Positions 21,000-31,886 of a DNA stretch of 64,000 nucleotides are shown one piece after another (position 1 is the first letter of the stretch; the number at the start of each line of letters is the position of its first letter). The stretch comes from Rhodeus uyekii. Taxonomy: Eukaryota; Chordata; Actinopteri; Cypriniformes; Acheilognathidae. The translations under genes were made by a program, and so were the position numbers. The notes under the pieces are model-generated. The model was not told the origin of the DNA. It did not search any database and saw only the letters and a list, made by a program, of their open reading frames with translations. The stretch is from the NCBI GenBank assembly GCA_037043235.1, contig JAWRVZ010000180.1, forward strand, positions 912,001 through 976,000. The letters are read 5' to 3'.

Positions 21000-22452
21000 C
21001 GGTCCCGTCAAGAGGAAGAGAGAGCTCGCGGGTGGGCCGCCCCCAAAACACCATGTTGTGCGTTATGTCCCCTCTGTTCGTATGGGCGACGATTGCAATG
21101 TGTGTGTGTTAAACCCGGTTTGTGTGGATGCAATAATAAAAACAAATGCTTGTTCACAAAAAGAGTTGTTTCTTCCTCATTCTGTCAGTGTTGTGTCGCT
21201 TGCCCTGCCCCAGAGCGGCGCGGAGCCACAGTATGCACTTGCTCCCTCAATAGTAGCCGACATTTCCCCGCCGCTCCCGACACTCGTCGAGCAGCGTGCA
21301 GCCTACCCTCCGCTTCATCATTTCCTGGAAGCTTGGAGGGCCATTCCAGGCATCTCAGGTTGGTTGCTGGGAATAATTCAGCACGGTTATTCTCTTCAGT
21401 TCAGACGCAGACCGCCCCGTTTCACTGGTGTGGTCCCGTCTCTGGCGCTCCCTCAAAGCGCACCTGTTCTGAGACAGGAAGTTCACAGTCTGCTCGCGAA
21501 AGGAGCGATAGAGCGCGTCCCTCCGAGCGAGCTAGAGAGCGGATTCTACAGCCGCTATTTCGTGGTGCCCAAGAAAGATGGGGGGCTCCGTCCGATTCTG
21601 GATCTGAGACCCATCAACCGCGCGCTCCACAAACGCGCGTTCAAGATGGCAACGCTGAGGCAGATACTGGCACAGGTATGTCCCGGGGACTGGCTAGCGT
21701 CCGTAGATCTGAAAGATGCGTATTTTCATATTCAGATTGCGCCACGCCACAGGCGTTTCCTGAGATTCGCGTTCGAGGGCTCAGCATACCAGTATGCCGT
21801 GCTCCCGTTCGGGCTGGCATTGGGTGTGCTGTGGTATAGCGGACACTGCGTATACCTTTCACGCGAGAGACCCGGGTTCGAAACCCACTCTGTTGCACTT
21901 TTAACACCGCGCACGTTCTCAAAATGTGTGGATGCAGCACTTTCCCCCCTCAGAGCGAGCGGAGTGCGCATTCTAAACTATCTGGACGATTGGCTGATTC
22001 TAGCTCATACAAGGGAGGTGCTAATCAGACATACAGACATGCTGCTTCATCATCTGGAGTCACTGGGCCTGCGAGTGAACATGCAGAAGAGCATGCTCAC
22101 CCCGAGTCAGTATATGACATATCTAGGTGTGTGCTTCGACTCAGTGGCGATGCGAGCCCGCCTCCCCCCGGAACGCATAGAGACCATCTCTTCGGCTCTG
22201 CGTGGCTTCAGACAGGACCGGTCTGTTCCCCTGAGGGATTTTCAGAGGCTACTCGGTCTTATGGCGTCAGCATCTTCAGTGTGCCACCTTGGTCTGCTGC
22301 GAATGCGTCCACTGCAGTTGTGGCTGAAGACCCGTGGAGAGCGTGGACAGCGGGGCGCATGCGCATCACGATCTCCCGCAGCTGCATCAGCGCTCTGGAA
22401 CCATGGTCCAATCAGGACATGTTCAGCCAGGGGGTTCCCCTTGGGCTGGTGA
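20893..22452 (+). pseudogene. DIRS reverse transcriptase, interrupted
   Basis: RT motifs appear in order: YFVVPKKDGGLRPILDLRPI, then VDLKDAYFHIQI, VLPFGLAL and the catalytic YLDDW. Between VLPFGLAL and TPRTFSKC the frame carries about 27 foreign residues encoded by a tRNA-like insert (21821-21901). The insert preserves the frame but splits the motif B region. Near 22335 the reading continues in another phase (into RNase H), so a frameshift separates RT from its normal continuation. The frame ends at a chance stop. It would have copied element RNA in the cytoplasm or nucleus. Confidence 0.88.
21821..21901 (+). other. tRNA-like 81-bp insert in the DIRS RT
   Basis: An A-box-like TGGTATAGCGGA (21832) and a perfect B box GGTTCGAAACC (21875-21885) are 43 bp apart, the spacing found in tRNA genes. 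A run of four T (21899-21902) follows. The T-arm pairs only partly, and the acceptor stem is poor. It could be a tRNA pseudogene or the head of a tRNA-derived SINE. Its edges are set by comparing the flanking RT motifs, so they may be off by a few bases. Confidence 0.6.
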
Positions 22453-23252
22453 CGACACGCACCGTAGTGACGACAGACGCGTCGAGCTCAGGTTGGGGTG
22501 CAACATGCGAGGGCGTTCCGACTTCCGGTCTATGGTCGGAGTCACAGAGCGAGTGGCATATCAACCGCCTGGAGCTGAAAGCGGTATGTTTGGCCCTAAG
22601 GGCTTTCCTGCCGCAAATAGAACAGCAGCATGTGTTGATTCGCACCGACAACATGTCCGTGGTTTCATACATAAATCGCCAAGGCGGCGTGCGCTCCAGG
22701 GCCCTGTTCGAGCTGGCAACGAGCCTCCTGCTGTGGGCAGATCAACATCTCCTCTCCATCAGAGCTTCGCACATCCCGGGTGTACTAAACCGCGGAGCGG
22801 ACATGCTTTCGAGGAACGGGATTCCTCACGGAGAGTGGAGGCTTCACTGAAAGGTGGTGCAAATGATCTGGGATCGCTTCTGGAGGGCAGAAGTGGATCT
22901 GTTTGCGACGAGCGAGAACGCGCACTGCCCGCTGTTTTTCTCCCTGTCGCACGCCCCTCTAGCGGGGGACGCTCTGACATCGCGTTGGCCGAGAGCCAGG
23001 TTGTACGCGTTTCCTCCGGTAAAAATTCTGCCTTTAGTCCTATGCAAAATAAGGGAGGAAAGAGCATCGGTGATCCTAGTCGCCCCGAACTGGCCGAATC
23101 AGCCTTGGTTCCCGGACCTACGAGAGTTGCTGGCAGCCCCCCCGTGGCGGATTCCCGTCAGCAAGAATCTACTGTCTCAAGCGAGCGGCGAGATATGGCA
23201 TCCCAGCCCCGAGCTGTGGAGCCTGCACGCGTGGCCGCTTCAGGGGCCTTAG
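22336..23252 (+). pseudogene. DIRS RNase H and methyltransferase-like region
   Basis: RNase H residues lie in order: TDASSSGWGA, LELKA, RTDNMSV and RGADMLSR. An in-frame TGA at 22848-22850 then interrupts the frame. Beyond it the same frame continues as VVQMIWDRFWRAEVDLFA and on to VLVAPNWPNQPWFPDL-like sequence (ILVAPNW here), which matches the DAM-methyltransferase-like domain that DIRS elements carry between RNase H and the recombinase. The role of that domain is unknown. The stop probably kills this copy. Confidence 0.82.
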
Positions 23253-24268
23253 AAGAGCTCGCACTACCTTCTAGTGTGCTGGAGACTCTCGCGGAGTCTC
23301 GTGCACCTTCCACGAGACGCCTTTATTCCCTGAAATGGGGAGTGTTCGTGAAATGGTGCAACGAGCACAATATCGACCCGGTGAGCTGTCCCGTGTCAGA
23401 TGTGTTACAGTTTTTACAGCTCCGGCTGGATGACGGGAGTGTTCCGTCTACTCTAAAGGTCTATGTGGCCGCTGTCGCCTCGTTTCGTTCACCGGACGAC
23501 GGGCAATCGATCGGGAGGCATCCACTAATGGTCAGATTTCTCAGAGGTGCGAGGAGATTACACCCCCCACGCCCCCCATCGGTTCCGCCGTGGGATTTGG
23601 CGTTGGTTCTGAGAGCTCTCTCTCTGCCGCCGTTCGAGCCCTTGGAATCGGTCGCGATTAAGGAGCTTTCACAGAAGACGGCGCTGCTTCTCGCACTGGC
23701 ATCGGCTAAGCGCATTGGGGACTTGCATGCGTTCTCAGTGAGTGACGATTGTATTCGTTTCGGGCCCGGAGACTGCAGTGTTACTCTCCGGCCGAGACCT
23801 GGCTTCGTGCCAAAATCGCTCTCTACTCCATTTAAAGCGCAAGTAGTTTCTCTGCTCGCCTTGTCTTCAGAGCCGTCAACCTCACAGGACATCGGCGCTC
23901 AGAGGGCTATCTGCCCCGTCAGGGCTTTGCGTATTTACTTGGACCGATCCGCCACATTCCGACAGTCGGACCAGCTCTTTGTGTGCTATGGTGGCGCTAC
24001 TAGAGGAAATGCTGTCTCTAAACAGAGGCTTTCTCACTGGATAGTGGACGCTATTGCTTTGGCTTATGCGAATCAGGGACAGGAATGCCCTCTCAACATC
24101 AGAGCTCACTCGACGAGAGCTATTGCCTCATCGTGGGCCTGGTCTAGAGGTACGTCAATACAGGATATCTGTTTTGCTGCTGGCTGGTCTTCTCAGAACA
24201 CCTTCGCCAGGTTTTATAAACTGGATGTTCCATCTTTGGCGTCTCAAGTGCTTTCGGTGAGTAATTGA
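23195..24268 (+). CDS. DIRS tyrosine recombinase
   Basis: The domain starts near ALPSSVLETLAESRAPSTRR and runs open to a stop at 24268. An N-terminal SAM-like DNA-binding half is followed by the catalytic half: Arg in ASAKRIGDL, the HSTR box (H-x-x-R), Trp in AAGWSS, and the nucleophile Tyr in FARFYKLD. It would integrate the circular DNA copy by site-specific-type recombination, which fits the absence of a target duplication. It lies in a different phase from the region before it and overlaps its end, as normal for DIRS. All catalytic residues are present. The upstream start is uncertain. Confidence 0.88.
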   Translation: MASQPRAVEPARVAASGALEELALPSSVLETLAESRAPSTRRLYSLKWGVFVKWCNEHNIDPVSCPVSDVLQFLQLRLDDGSVPSTLKVYVAAVASFRSPDDGQSIGRHPLMVRFLRGARRLHPPRPPSVPPWDLALVLRALSLPPFEPLESVAIKELSQKTALLLALASAKRIGDLHAFSVSDDCIRFGPGDCSVTLRPRPGFVPKSLSTPFKAQVVSLLALSSEPSTSQDIGAQRAICPVRALRIYLDRSATFRQSDQLFVCYGGATRGNAVSKQRLSHWIVDAIALAYANQGQECPLNIRAHSTRAIASSWAWSRGTSIQDICFAAGWSSQNTFARFYKLDVPSLASQVLSVSN

Positions 24269-24645
24269 ATCAATTATTCCTGGGATATTGCTACTTTTCT
24301 CAAAATACAGTTGTTACCGCTGTGCTGTTGACGCTGGGGATTTCTGTACAGTAGTTTGTGCTTATGTGCTCACGGTCACCGCTTTGCCGTTGACGCTATG
24401 CGCTCACACTAGTTGTGCTTTAATGCTTTCTGAATAGTCACGTCTGCCCTGTAATAACGCAGCCCGCTATTTTTCATGCTGCTGATATGCAAATTTTGAC
24501 AAGCTTTAGCTAAGATTTCATTGGCTTAGCTGCACCTATCAGTAGTGAGCACACGTGGCGACGTTGCCATTGGACGAGCTGTGTTTGGTGTATGTTTCCC
24601 TGTATCAGACTGGTCTAAGTCTCAATCACGGCGGGATTGAACACC

Positions 24646-24758
24646 GTTCCCAAATGCATCTTTTCCATGCACCGTCTCGTTCCCGCCCTCGAAAGGGAAC
24701 GTCTCCGGTTACTATCGTAACCTCCGTTCCCTGAGAGAGGCGGGAACGAGACGGTGCA
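24646..24758 (+). repeat. DIRS internal complementary region
   Basis: The first half (24646-24700) is complementary to the left terminus and the second half (24701-24758) to the right terminus, abutting without a gap. In DIRS elements this region templates completion of the ends and circle formation. Confidence 0.92.
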
Positions 24759-24808
24759 ACGTCCGCCGTGTTCGTCGCTTGACCAGCTGTGCCGTGTTCA
24801 GTCATGAT

Positions 24809-25015
24809 TCTGACGCAAGTGCCGCGCTTATGCTATTTATACTGTCTGACAGCCAGAGCGCATTGCGTGACAATTGGCCAGTTGTCAACTGGCGTTATCC
24901 TATAAGGTTTCAGAAATTTACGTGAAGGGGAGGTTCCCAAATGCATCTTTTCCATGCACCGTCTCGTTCCCGCCTCTCTCAGGGAACGGAGGTTACGATA
25001 GTAACCGGAGACGTT
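24809..25015 (-). repeat. DIRS right inverted terminal repeat
   Basis: It is the reverse complement of the left repeat, plus a unique outer segment containing a small hairpin (GGTTACGATAGTAACC) and the terminal GTT at 25013-25015. Confidence 0.9.
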
Positions 25016-25184
25016 TTATGCTGCAAAATAAGCCGGCATTTTTTTTTAAACCAAATAAAACTGTGTAAAGTATATGGTCATGAACACTGTTAATGTGACA
25101 GGACTGGGTATACTGTTGTTGAAAAACAGCACAACAATTGTTTGGCTTGCAATAACATTAACACATCACATTATGAAAAGAAAA

Positions 25185-25562
25185 TCGTACAAGGGAGGAC
25201 TCAAGTGCAGGGGTGAAGGAAAGGTTTATTATAATAACAAAAGAAACAAACACACAAAAGAAACAACCCACGAGGGGGAAAACAAAACTAGAACATAACA
25301 CAAACCAGATGAGATGGGGGAACCAGGAAACCGACATAAACAGGATCTGGAGAGACATCAATGACAGGAACACCACACAGGACAGCAAACACACCAGAAT
25401 TAAATAGGGACACATGAGGAAAGGTAGTGATGAGAGACAGCTGGGAATGATTATGGGAAACAAGGAGGCGGGGCAGACGCTAACGAGACAAACACATGGG
25501 AGAGAGAGCAGTGCCACGGTTCTGTCCACTAGAACACTAGAAACAGAGACAGAACCGCGACA
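25185..25562 (-). mobile_element. 3' LTR of a minus-strand LTR retrotransposon, truncated
   Basis: On the minus strand it begins TGTCGCGGTTCTGTCTCTG right after a G-run (25563-25580 on the plus strand is C-rich), the position of a polypurine tract. The far end lacks the TG/CA terminus and runs into unrelated DNA. A second fragment of this LTR type is at 19214-19336. Between 25016 and 25184 no feature is seen. Confidence 0.7.
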
Positions 25563-25716
25563 CTACCCCCCCCCCCCCCTCTAAGGAACGCCACCTGGCG
25601 TTCCAACATGAAACAGAAACCCAACACCGACATCACCACCAAGCATAACAAACAAAACTGGGAACTGAAGGAATGACAGAAGACCAGGGTAGGGAGGGAG
25701 ACAAAATAGCAAATAG

Positions 25717-26321
25717 TCAGAAAAAGCAGCAAAAGTTCAGGGTCCGGCGGCGGCCAGAGTTCAGGTTCCGTCGGACTGACCGCAAAAGTGCAGGCAGGAC
25801 CGCCGGAACTGATTGCAAGAGTTCAGGCAGGCAGAGTTCAGGCTGCGGAGGCTCTGGGAGGTCTGGCACGACGGTCGGCGGGTCAGGCTGCACGGGCTCT
25901 GGGTGGGCAGCCCCGTGTGTCTTCCAGGCACGCAGGGCTGCCAAAACAAAATAAGGGTCAACCACCCTTTTGGCCATGGCAGGGCTGATAAGAGGTGCTG
26001 CAGCCTCCTGGCGGACAGCGGGCTCCGGGGTGACGTCCTGGCCAGTAGAAGGGGAGGAAGCCCTCTTTTTCCTCCTCCGCGTTCTAGGTCCTGGTGTGGC
26101 AGTGTCCGTGGCGCCTTTGGTGGCGCTGTACTTGCCGAAAACTCCTCTGGGGGAGCAGCTGCCAAGACTTCCTCTGGGGTCAGAACATCGGTGGAGGGCG
26201 TGGTGAGGAATTCCACGAACTCCCAAAAGTCCAGATGCTCCAGCCCCCTCATCCTCCTCCAGCTTAGAGGCTCATCTAGGGCAGCATTGAAGAGGTCCTT
26301 GAGATCAGCCTCACTGAACAC
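25717..26321 (-). pseudogene. Accessory frame upstream of the LTR, frameshifted
   Basis: The minus-strand frame begins FSEADLKDLFNAALDEPLSW and continues through an acidic/Pro-rich segment. A frameshift near 26090 moves the reading to another phase (TRRRKKRASSPSTG, then Pro/Glu-rich). It sits between the polypurine tract and the L2 fragment, the place of a last frame in an LTR element. I recognise the type as a repeated fish sequence but know no function. A non-coding origin is possible. Confidence 0.45.
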
Positions 26322-26344
26322 CAGCCCAGCTGCATTCAGGCCAA

Positions 26345-27120
26345 ACTAAAAAAGACGGATTCCAAAGGATTCTGCATTCAGGTTTGTGTTAGGAGTGATA
26401 GTTCTACCATATTTATAACAGGGAGTTAGTTTTTCAACTTTGGCTAATGGTAATCTACACATAACTAAGTAATGATCTGAGATGTCATCGCTCTGCTGCA
26501 GAATTTGAACAGTACTTTTTCATTATCTACATGGATATTAAAATCACCGACAATTATGACTTTATCTGCAGACATTACTAAGTCTGAGAGAAAATCAGCA
26601 AATTCTTTGATAAAGTCTGTATGGTGCCCTGGTGGCCTGTATAGAATAGCCAACACAAAAGTTAAACAGGAATTATTACTAGCACTAGATAATTTTACAT
26701 TAAGGACCAACACTTCAAAAGAATTATATTTCAAATTAGACCTTTGAGCAGTACTGATCGTGTTACTATAAATTACAGCAACACCTCCTCCTTTACCTTT
26801 CAGACGAGGCTCATGTTTATAACAGTAATCTTGAGGGGTGGACTCATTTAAAGTAATATAATCGTCTGGTTTTAGCCAGGTTTCTGTCAAACACAGCACA
26901 TCTAGTTTATGATCTGTAATCGTATCATTTACAATAAGTGCTTTTGAGGAAAGGGATCATATATTCAGTAACCCAAGCTTTATCATTTGTGTTATATCCG
27001 TTCTTAGTTGTTTGTAAATCAATTAAATTTTTACCCTTAAACGGTTTTGAGAGTTTTTTGTATTTGGCAATTCGGGGAACAGACACAGTCTCTATAGGAT
27101 GATATCTAGGTGAAAGAGTC
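26345..27120 (-). pseudogene. L2 LINE fragment: endonuclease region
   Basis: The minus strand encodes an APE-type endonuclease piece: CLTETWLKPDDYI, KGKGGGVAVIYS, AILYRPPGHHTD and IVGDFNIHVD. It matches 41760-42560 closely. An internal deletion near 26520 joins FNIH to a later segment, and frameshifts follow. It is a dead 5' part of an L2 copy. Confidence 0.85.
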
Positions 27121-29306
27121 TCTATGTGTTGGAGTCCGCCAGGAAGCCTGTCAGTAGATCCGGGTCCAAAATGTCACCCCAGTCGACCCAGGATCATTCC
27201 TCAGGGCCAAATCCTTCCCAGTCCACTATGTATTGAAATGAGCCGGCCCGTCGTTGAGAGTCGAGGAGACTTTGTATATGTTCTGGTTTGCTGGGTCCAC
27301 GGGAGGAGGAGATACGGCCTCCTATAATTCTGCTCCGCCATCAGACATCCAGGACAGACACTTGGGCCCGTGTCGCAGTAGGGAGGTCAGGGGTGCACTG
27401 ATGAGACTGTAGTTGTGAATAAACCATCTGTAAAAATTGGCAAACCCAAGGAAGCGCTGCAAGGAAACTTCTTGATGGAAGTGGGTTGTGGCCAATCCTG
27501 AACGGCCTTCACTTTCCCATGATCCATCTTGATGCCTTGCTGGCTAATGATGTATCCGAGGAAGTGAATGCAGCTGCGGTGGAAATAGCATTTCTCGCTT
27601 TTGAGGAAGAGGTGATGTTTGGTGAGTTTGGTCAGGACCTGTGTAACGTGGTGGTGATGTCACAAGGATGGCATCAAGGTAGAATAGGATGAACTGATTG
27701 AGGACGTCTCTGAGTATCTCATTCATAAACGCCTGGAACACAGCTGGAGCGTTTGACAGACCAAATGGCATGACTTGGTATACGTAATGACCTGGTGGGG
27801 TTATAAAGGCCATCTTCCATTCGTCCCCTTTTCCGCGGTGACCAGGGGAAGCGGATACTGATATTTGACACTAAGTGAGTTGAGGTGACAGTAGTCGATG
27901 CAGGGCCTCAAGCCTCCATCCTTCTTGCCATAAAGAAGAAGCTAGAAGCAGCAGGGGAAGTGGATGGACGGATAAACTTCTATTGAAGAGCCTCCTTGAT
28001 GTACTCCTCCATGGCCTGTTGCCCCGGGATGGACAGAGAGTAGATGTTTCCACAGGGAAACGTGGCCCCAGGCAGCAGGTCAATGGCACAGTCCCATGGC
28101 CGGTGAGGTGGTAATTCAGTCGCTCGTTGTTTGCTGATGTCCTGGAACGCCCGGTATTTTGCTGGGATTTCGGGACATGAAGAGACTTGAGGACTTTAAA
28201 TAGAGGTTGAAGCTAGATGTACCTGGTTATCCTCCGCGGGCTGCGGCACGGAGAGATTCCTTCTCTTGACTGGAGAAAGACAATACTAATAGCTGTAGGT
28301 GCTCCACTTCAGAAATTCTCCAGATTCCCAGCAGACCAGAGGAGAGTGTTCCGCCATCCACGGGCATCCCAGGACTATTTCAGAGGTGGATCCCTCCAGC
28401 ACCAGAAATATAAGGTCTTCTGAATGGAGACATCCAATTTGTAGACGAATGAGAGATGAGACGTACCGAATGCACCCTTGGCCCAGCGGTTTTCCCAGGA
28501 TGTTGTGAACTCGGTGTGGACGGGTGAGGTGAGACTTGCGAGCTTTCAGTTTATTAAGGAGGTTGATGGAAATGAAATTACCCGCCGGTCCAGAGTCCAT
28601 TAGCGCCTTGGCTGAAACAGAGAGACCCGTGACAGTTACCACAACATCAGTGAAAGACATGGAGGATTAGACTCCCTCGGTGGAGGCAGGGAATGCATGC
28701 ATACTGAGAGATTCTGTGCTACCAGGATGGATTGTTGAATAAATCTTTCCAAGCCATAGATGTCGTCATAAATAGCCAGTTTTAAACAGATTTTTGGATT
28801 TTTGGAAACAGCCAGCAGTGCAGTCTCGTTCCGCCCACTTGAAGCGGCAAGAGTGTGAAAGTGTAATGAGTAGTCTTGAATAGATTGATTACATTGTCGG
28901 ATACGGATGAGTTGATCGTGGGTTGAGATGGAGCGAGCGGCAGGACCAAAAACTTCCTTGAAATGATTGATTAAAGCGGAAAGTGACCGAGTAACCGGTC
29001 CATTTGTGTACCAGGTCGCGTGACCTCTGAGCAGAGAGAGGAGGAATGCAATCTTGGGTCTTTCGGATTCAAACTGCCGGATTCATTTCGGAGTAGAAAC
29101 TGCACTGTAGTAGGAATCCATTGCATTCCGCCACCTCGCCATCGAAGGGCGCTGGCTGGGCCATGGGACGAAGTGAGAGAAGAAGTGCTCTGGAGAAAGT
29201 GGTGGAATGCGCGTGCGATGTCCGTGAATGGATTTCCTTCAACAGTCGATGATTCGCCAGACGCTGCCTCGTCTTCTGTCATGATAAACAGGCAAAACAC
29301 GGACAT
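27121..29306 (-). pseudogene. Ty3/gypsy relic: gag, protease and RT remains
   Basis: In minus-strand order: a gag piece (29306-28971), an aspartic protease (28660-28286, with ALMDSGPAGNFI as the active-site segment), then RT (28190-27365). The RT has IPAKYRAFQDI, SPAASSFFF and VMPFGLSNAPAVFQ, and FYLDAILV where YLDDIL is expected, so the catalytic Asp is lost. A thumb-like piece, FIHNYSLISAPLTSLLRHGP, follows. Stops and an internal deletion break the RT. No integrase was found. Confidence 0.82.
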
Positions 29307-29309
29307 GAG

Positions 29310-29671
29310 TGAACACAGATCTTTATTATAGAGCAGGCACGAGCACAGTAACTGGAGAGGGTGAGAAGTGGCAAGACTGAGGGCTTATCTGACAGCAAGT
29401 TGAAGGATGAGGTTGAAGATCATGCAAACTAGTAACTTCACGAGAGGAACACTCAGAGATACTTAGACGAGGGGACCTGGTAAGGCACGAGAAGTCGCTT
29501 GGTAAGAGAGTCAGGATGTCAGTGACGAGACCGGACGATGACTGCATGCTGAGGGCTGGTGATAAAGGGACTGGTGATGCGTGGCAGGTGCAGGTGATCA
29601 GAACTCTGGTGACAGATCGTGTGGGAGGAGTGTGGGAGTCTGACGCGAGGGGTGTGGCTGGATCTGTGACA
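29310..29671 (-). mobile_element. Probable 5' LTR of the gypsy relic
   Basis: On the minus strand it starts TGTCACAGATCCAGCC and contains a late CTATAATAAAG polyadenylation-like signal. The gag relic begins directly downstream. The inner edge is approximate. Bases 29672-29764 show nothing notable. Confidence 0.6.
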
Positions 29672-30874
29672 GTTGTATAATATTGTTGTAAACAAGGATA
29701 ATATACTATGTGAATAACTCATGTGAATACGGTGGTTTAATTTATTATTTAATTTATAAGGAATGCACCAAATGCTGCATTTGAACAAAAAGATGCAGAA
29801 AACATCAAGAGCTCACTACAGCTAAACATAGTTTCCTGACATAGTGGAATAGGAAAATGATAAAGGATGCATACATGCACATAATTACATTTTCACACAA
29901 AAAAATGGTGATCTTAAATGAAACCTTGCTAAAATACTGTTTCAGAAAAACTTGAACAAAACCAAAGAAACATAAAATTGGTCCGGTCAGTCTATCACAA
30001 TAAAAAGTTTTGAGGTTATTGTTTGTGTGTGTGTGTGTGAGAGTGAGAGAGTGTGAGTGTAAAAAGAGCACCTGAAATTTCAAGTTAGAGAAGATAAATA
30101 CATGTTTCATATATTTTATACATGGAATAAAGGTTATAGAAACAATAGTAAATAATCATATGCAAAATATTGAGAAAAAAGTTAGTTCTTCCCTTAAGAT
30201 TCTAGAAAAAAGCAAGAAATTACTCCATATCTTATATTGGGGAAGTAAAAAATAAAATCAGTAAACATTCACAGTAGAAACATTTGAGCAGTTTAACACA
30301 TAAAATGCATAAATCATAAACATACGGTGACTTTTTGTAGAGTTTAAGTTCAGGATCGATCATATCTAGAGTTTCATGAATGAACTTTTTATTTGTGTTT
30401 GAGAAACTTCGCAAAAACTGTAAGATTGATCTAAATCTGTCTAATAACAGAAGAACAGCTTCTTTAACCTCAATAACCACAATTATTATTTTACAATGGC
30501 TGGAGTCTCATTTATTTTAGGGTTTTATTTCAGACAGACCCTTCAATGAAGTTTAATGAAGTATAATTACATGCAAACATGTAGATTATAAACAGTTTTA
30601 TTTCTGGAAGCACAAAAGCGGCCTTTGTCTTTTCACTTCAGAGATTTCTCACAGACTGAGACTGTTTTCAATTTTCTGCTTTTGTTTTCATTGAAAGCTT
30701 TTATTCAAAGAGGTTCAATAGAGATTAATCATATATAATGTGTTGTATGAATGAATATGACAGTCAGGAGTGTGATGCGGGAGGAAGATGATGATGAGGA
30801 AGGCAGGCATAAACTGAAACTTCTCTTTATTAAAGAACTGAAAACACACTTTAATGATAAAACAAAACAAAATG

Positions 30875-31886
30875 TAGTGATGGCCGTCTGACACCGATGC
30901 TCCGACACAAGCTTCGAACTCGAAGCAGGATTTTTTATGAACTACTGCTTCGGAGCTTGCTTTGATGCGGAAAAACACACGTGACCGATGACGTCCGAAT
31001 CAGCAACTGCTTCGGTTCTCTGAGTGAATCACGTGACTGGTTCAGACCATTCAATACTGCTTCACATCGCGAGAGGCTTTGTGACGCGAGACTTTGCTGC
31101 ACTCACGCTTCAACCGTTTTTTTGGCCCGTAATATGACTATATAGATGCCCAAAATGATGCACAAGATGTGGGTTTACTGTAGTAGGAGTTTGTATTGTT
31201 TTTATCGCTGCATTTGTTTGATCATCATCATGGAACCAGCTAGGAAGAGAACCCGTTCTCCAATGTGGGAACATTTCCATCTGATCAGTCCTAATAAGGT
31301 TTATTATACCTTAAGCTTTATTATACCTTGGTTATCCTACTGCACCTGGATTAGGCCAGGTAACTTAAGCAAAGTTACATAAGTGGCTAATAATGTCATT
31401 ACTGTTGGTACAATAGGTTCCATGATGTATGTGAAGTCAACATTAAGTAGCATTATTCAAGATTCAAAGTGTTTATTGTAATGTGTACAGACAGAAAGCA
31501 TGTTTCCCTTTACAATGAAATTCTTACTTTGCCGTCCACAATAAATGTCACAAGTAAGAATAAAAAAAAAAAAAAATTTTTTTATTACAAATACACTCTG
31601 CCATCTAGACAGTCTCTAAAGAAGATGGTGGATGAAAAATATGACGAGGAGAAGACCAAGGTCAAAGCTAATAGAATCAACCAATCAATCAAAGTTTATT
31701 TACATCATTCACACAAAGCCTAGTTACACTCATACTGACATTATTTTGCCATCTACAATTTCGCCACTAGATGTCACTGAAACGAAGCTTTGAATGAATG
31801 AACCCATTTTCAAAACGATTGATGAAGTGGTTCATGGTTCATTAATCGTTCATTAACTGGTTCATTGCTTCATTTGGACATCACTA
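30875..31886 (+). mobile_element. Internally deleted hAT element with target duplication
   Basis: The termini are TAGTGATGG and GGACATCACTA (inverted). The flanks are ACAAAATG (30867-30874) and ACAAAAAG (31887-31894), an 8-bp duplication with one change. The duplicate locus near 13783 shows the uninterrupted site. Only the first transposase exon (31229-31300, MEPARKRTRS) and one later piece (YTLPSRQSLKKM) remain. It is a relative of the hAT at 837-2640. Confidence 0.92.
31454..31594 (-). repeat. LINE/SINE 3' tail inserted in the hAT
   Basis: The sequence ATTCAAGATTCAAAGTGTTT, then CAATGAAATTCTTACTTTG and an A-run, is a tail type common in fish retroposons, read on the minus strand. It is absent from the related hAT at 837. 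A second short tail with a TTGATT repeat is at 31676-31735. Confidence 0.5.

Larger units (their letters stand above)
19683..25015 (+). mobile_element. DIRS-type tyrosine-recombinase retrotransposon, structurally complete
   Basis: The ends are inverted, not direct, repeats: 19683-19861 and 24809-25015. The right one carries about 28 extra outer bases. An internal complementary region at 24646-24758 is the reverse complement of the left outer end (to 24700) joined to that of the right outer end (from 24701), the hallmark of DIRS replication through a circle. Both ends carry GTT. Gag, RT, RNase H, methyltransferase-like and tyrosine recombinase regions lie in order. The element has no integrase and needs no target duplication. 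Frameshifts, a stop and an insertion show that this copy is dead. Confidence 0.93.

Noticed and set aside
21875..21885. A functional tRNA gene in the DIRS element
   Set aside because: A and B boxes are spaced correctly, but the T stem has mismatches and the acceptor stem does not pair well, so I call it tRNA-like only.
25158..25732. Minus-strand hydrophobic frames of 123 and 67 codons
   Set aside because: They lie within the LTR and purine-tract region and are T-rich translations with no domain.
25185..29671. One single LTR retrotransposon spanning both LTRs and the gag/pol relic
   Set aside because: The LTR at 25185-25562 and the one at 29310-29671 differ in sequence at their ends, so they belong to different elements.
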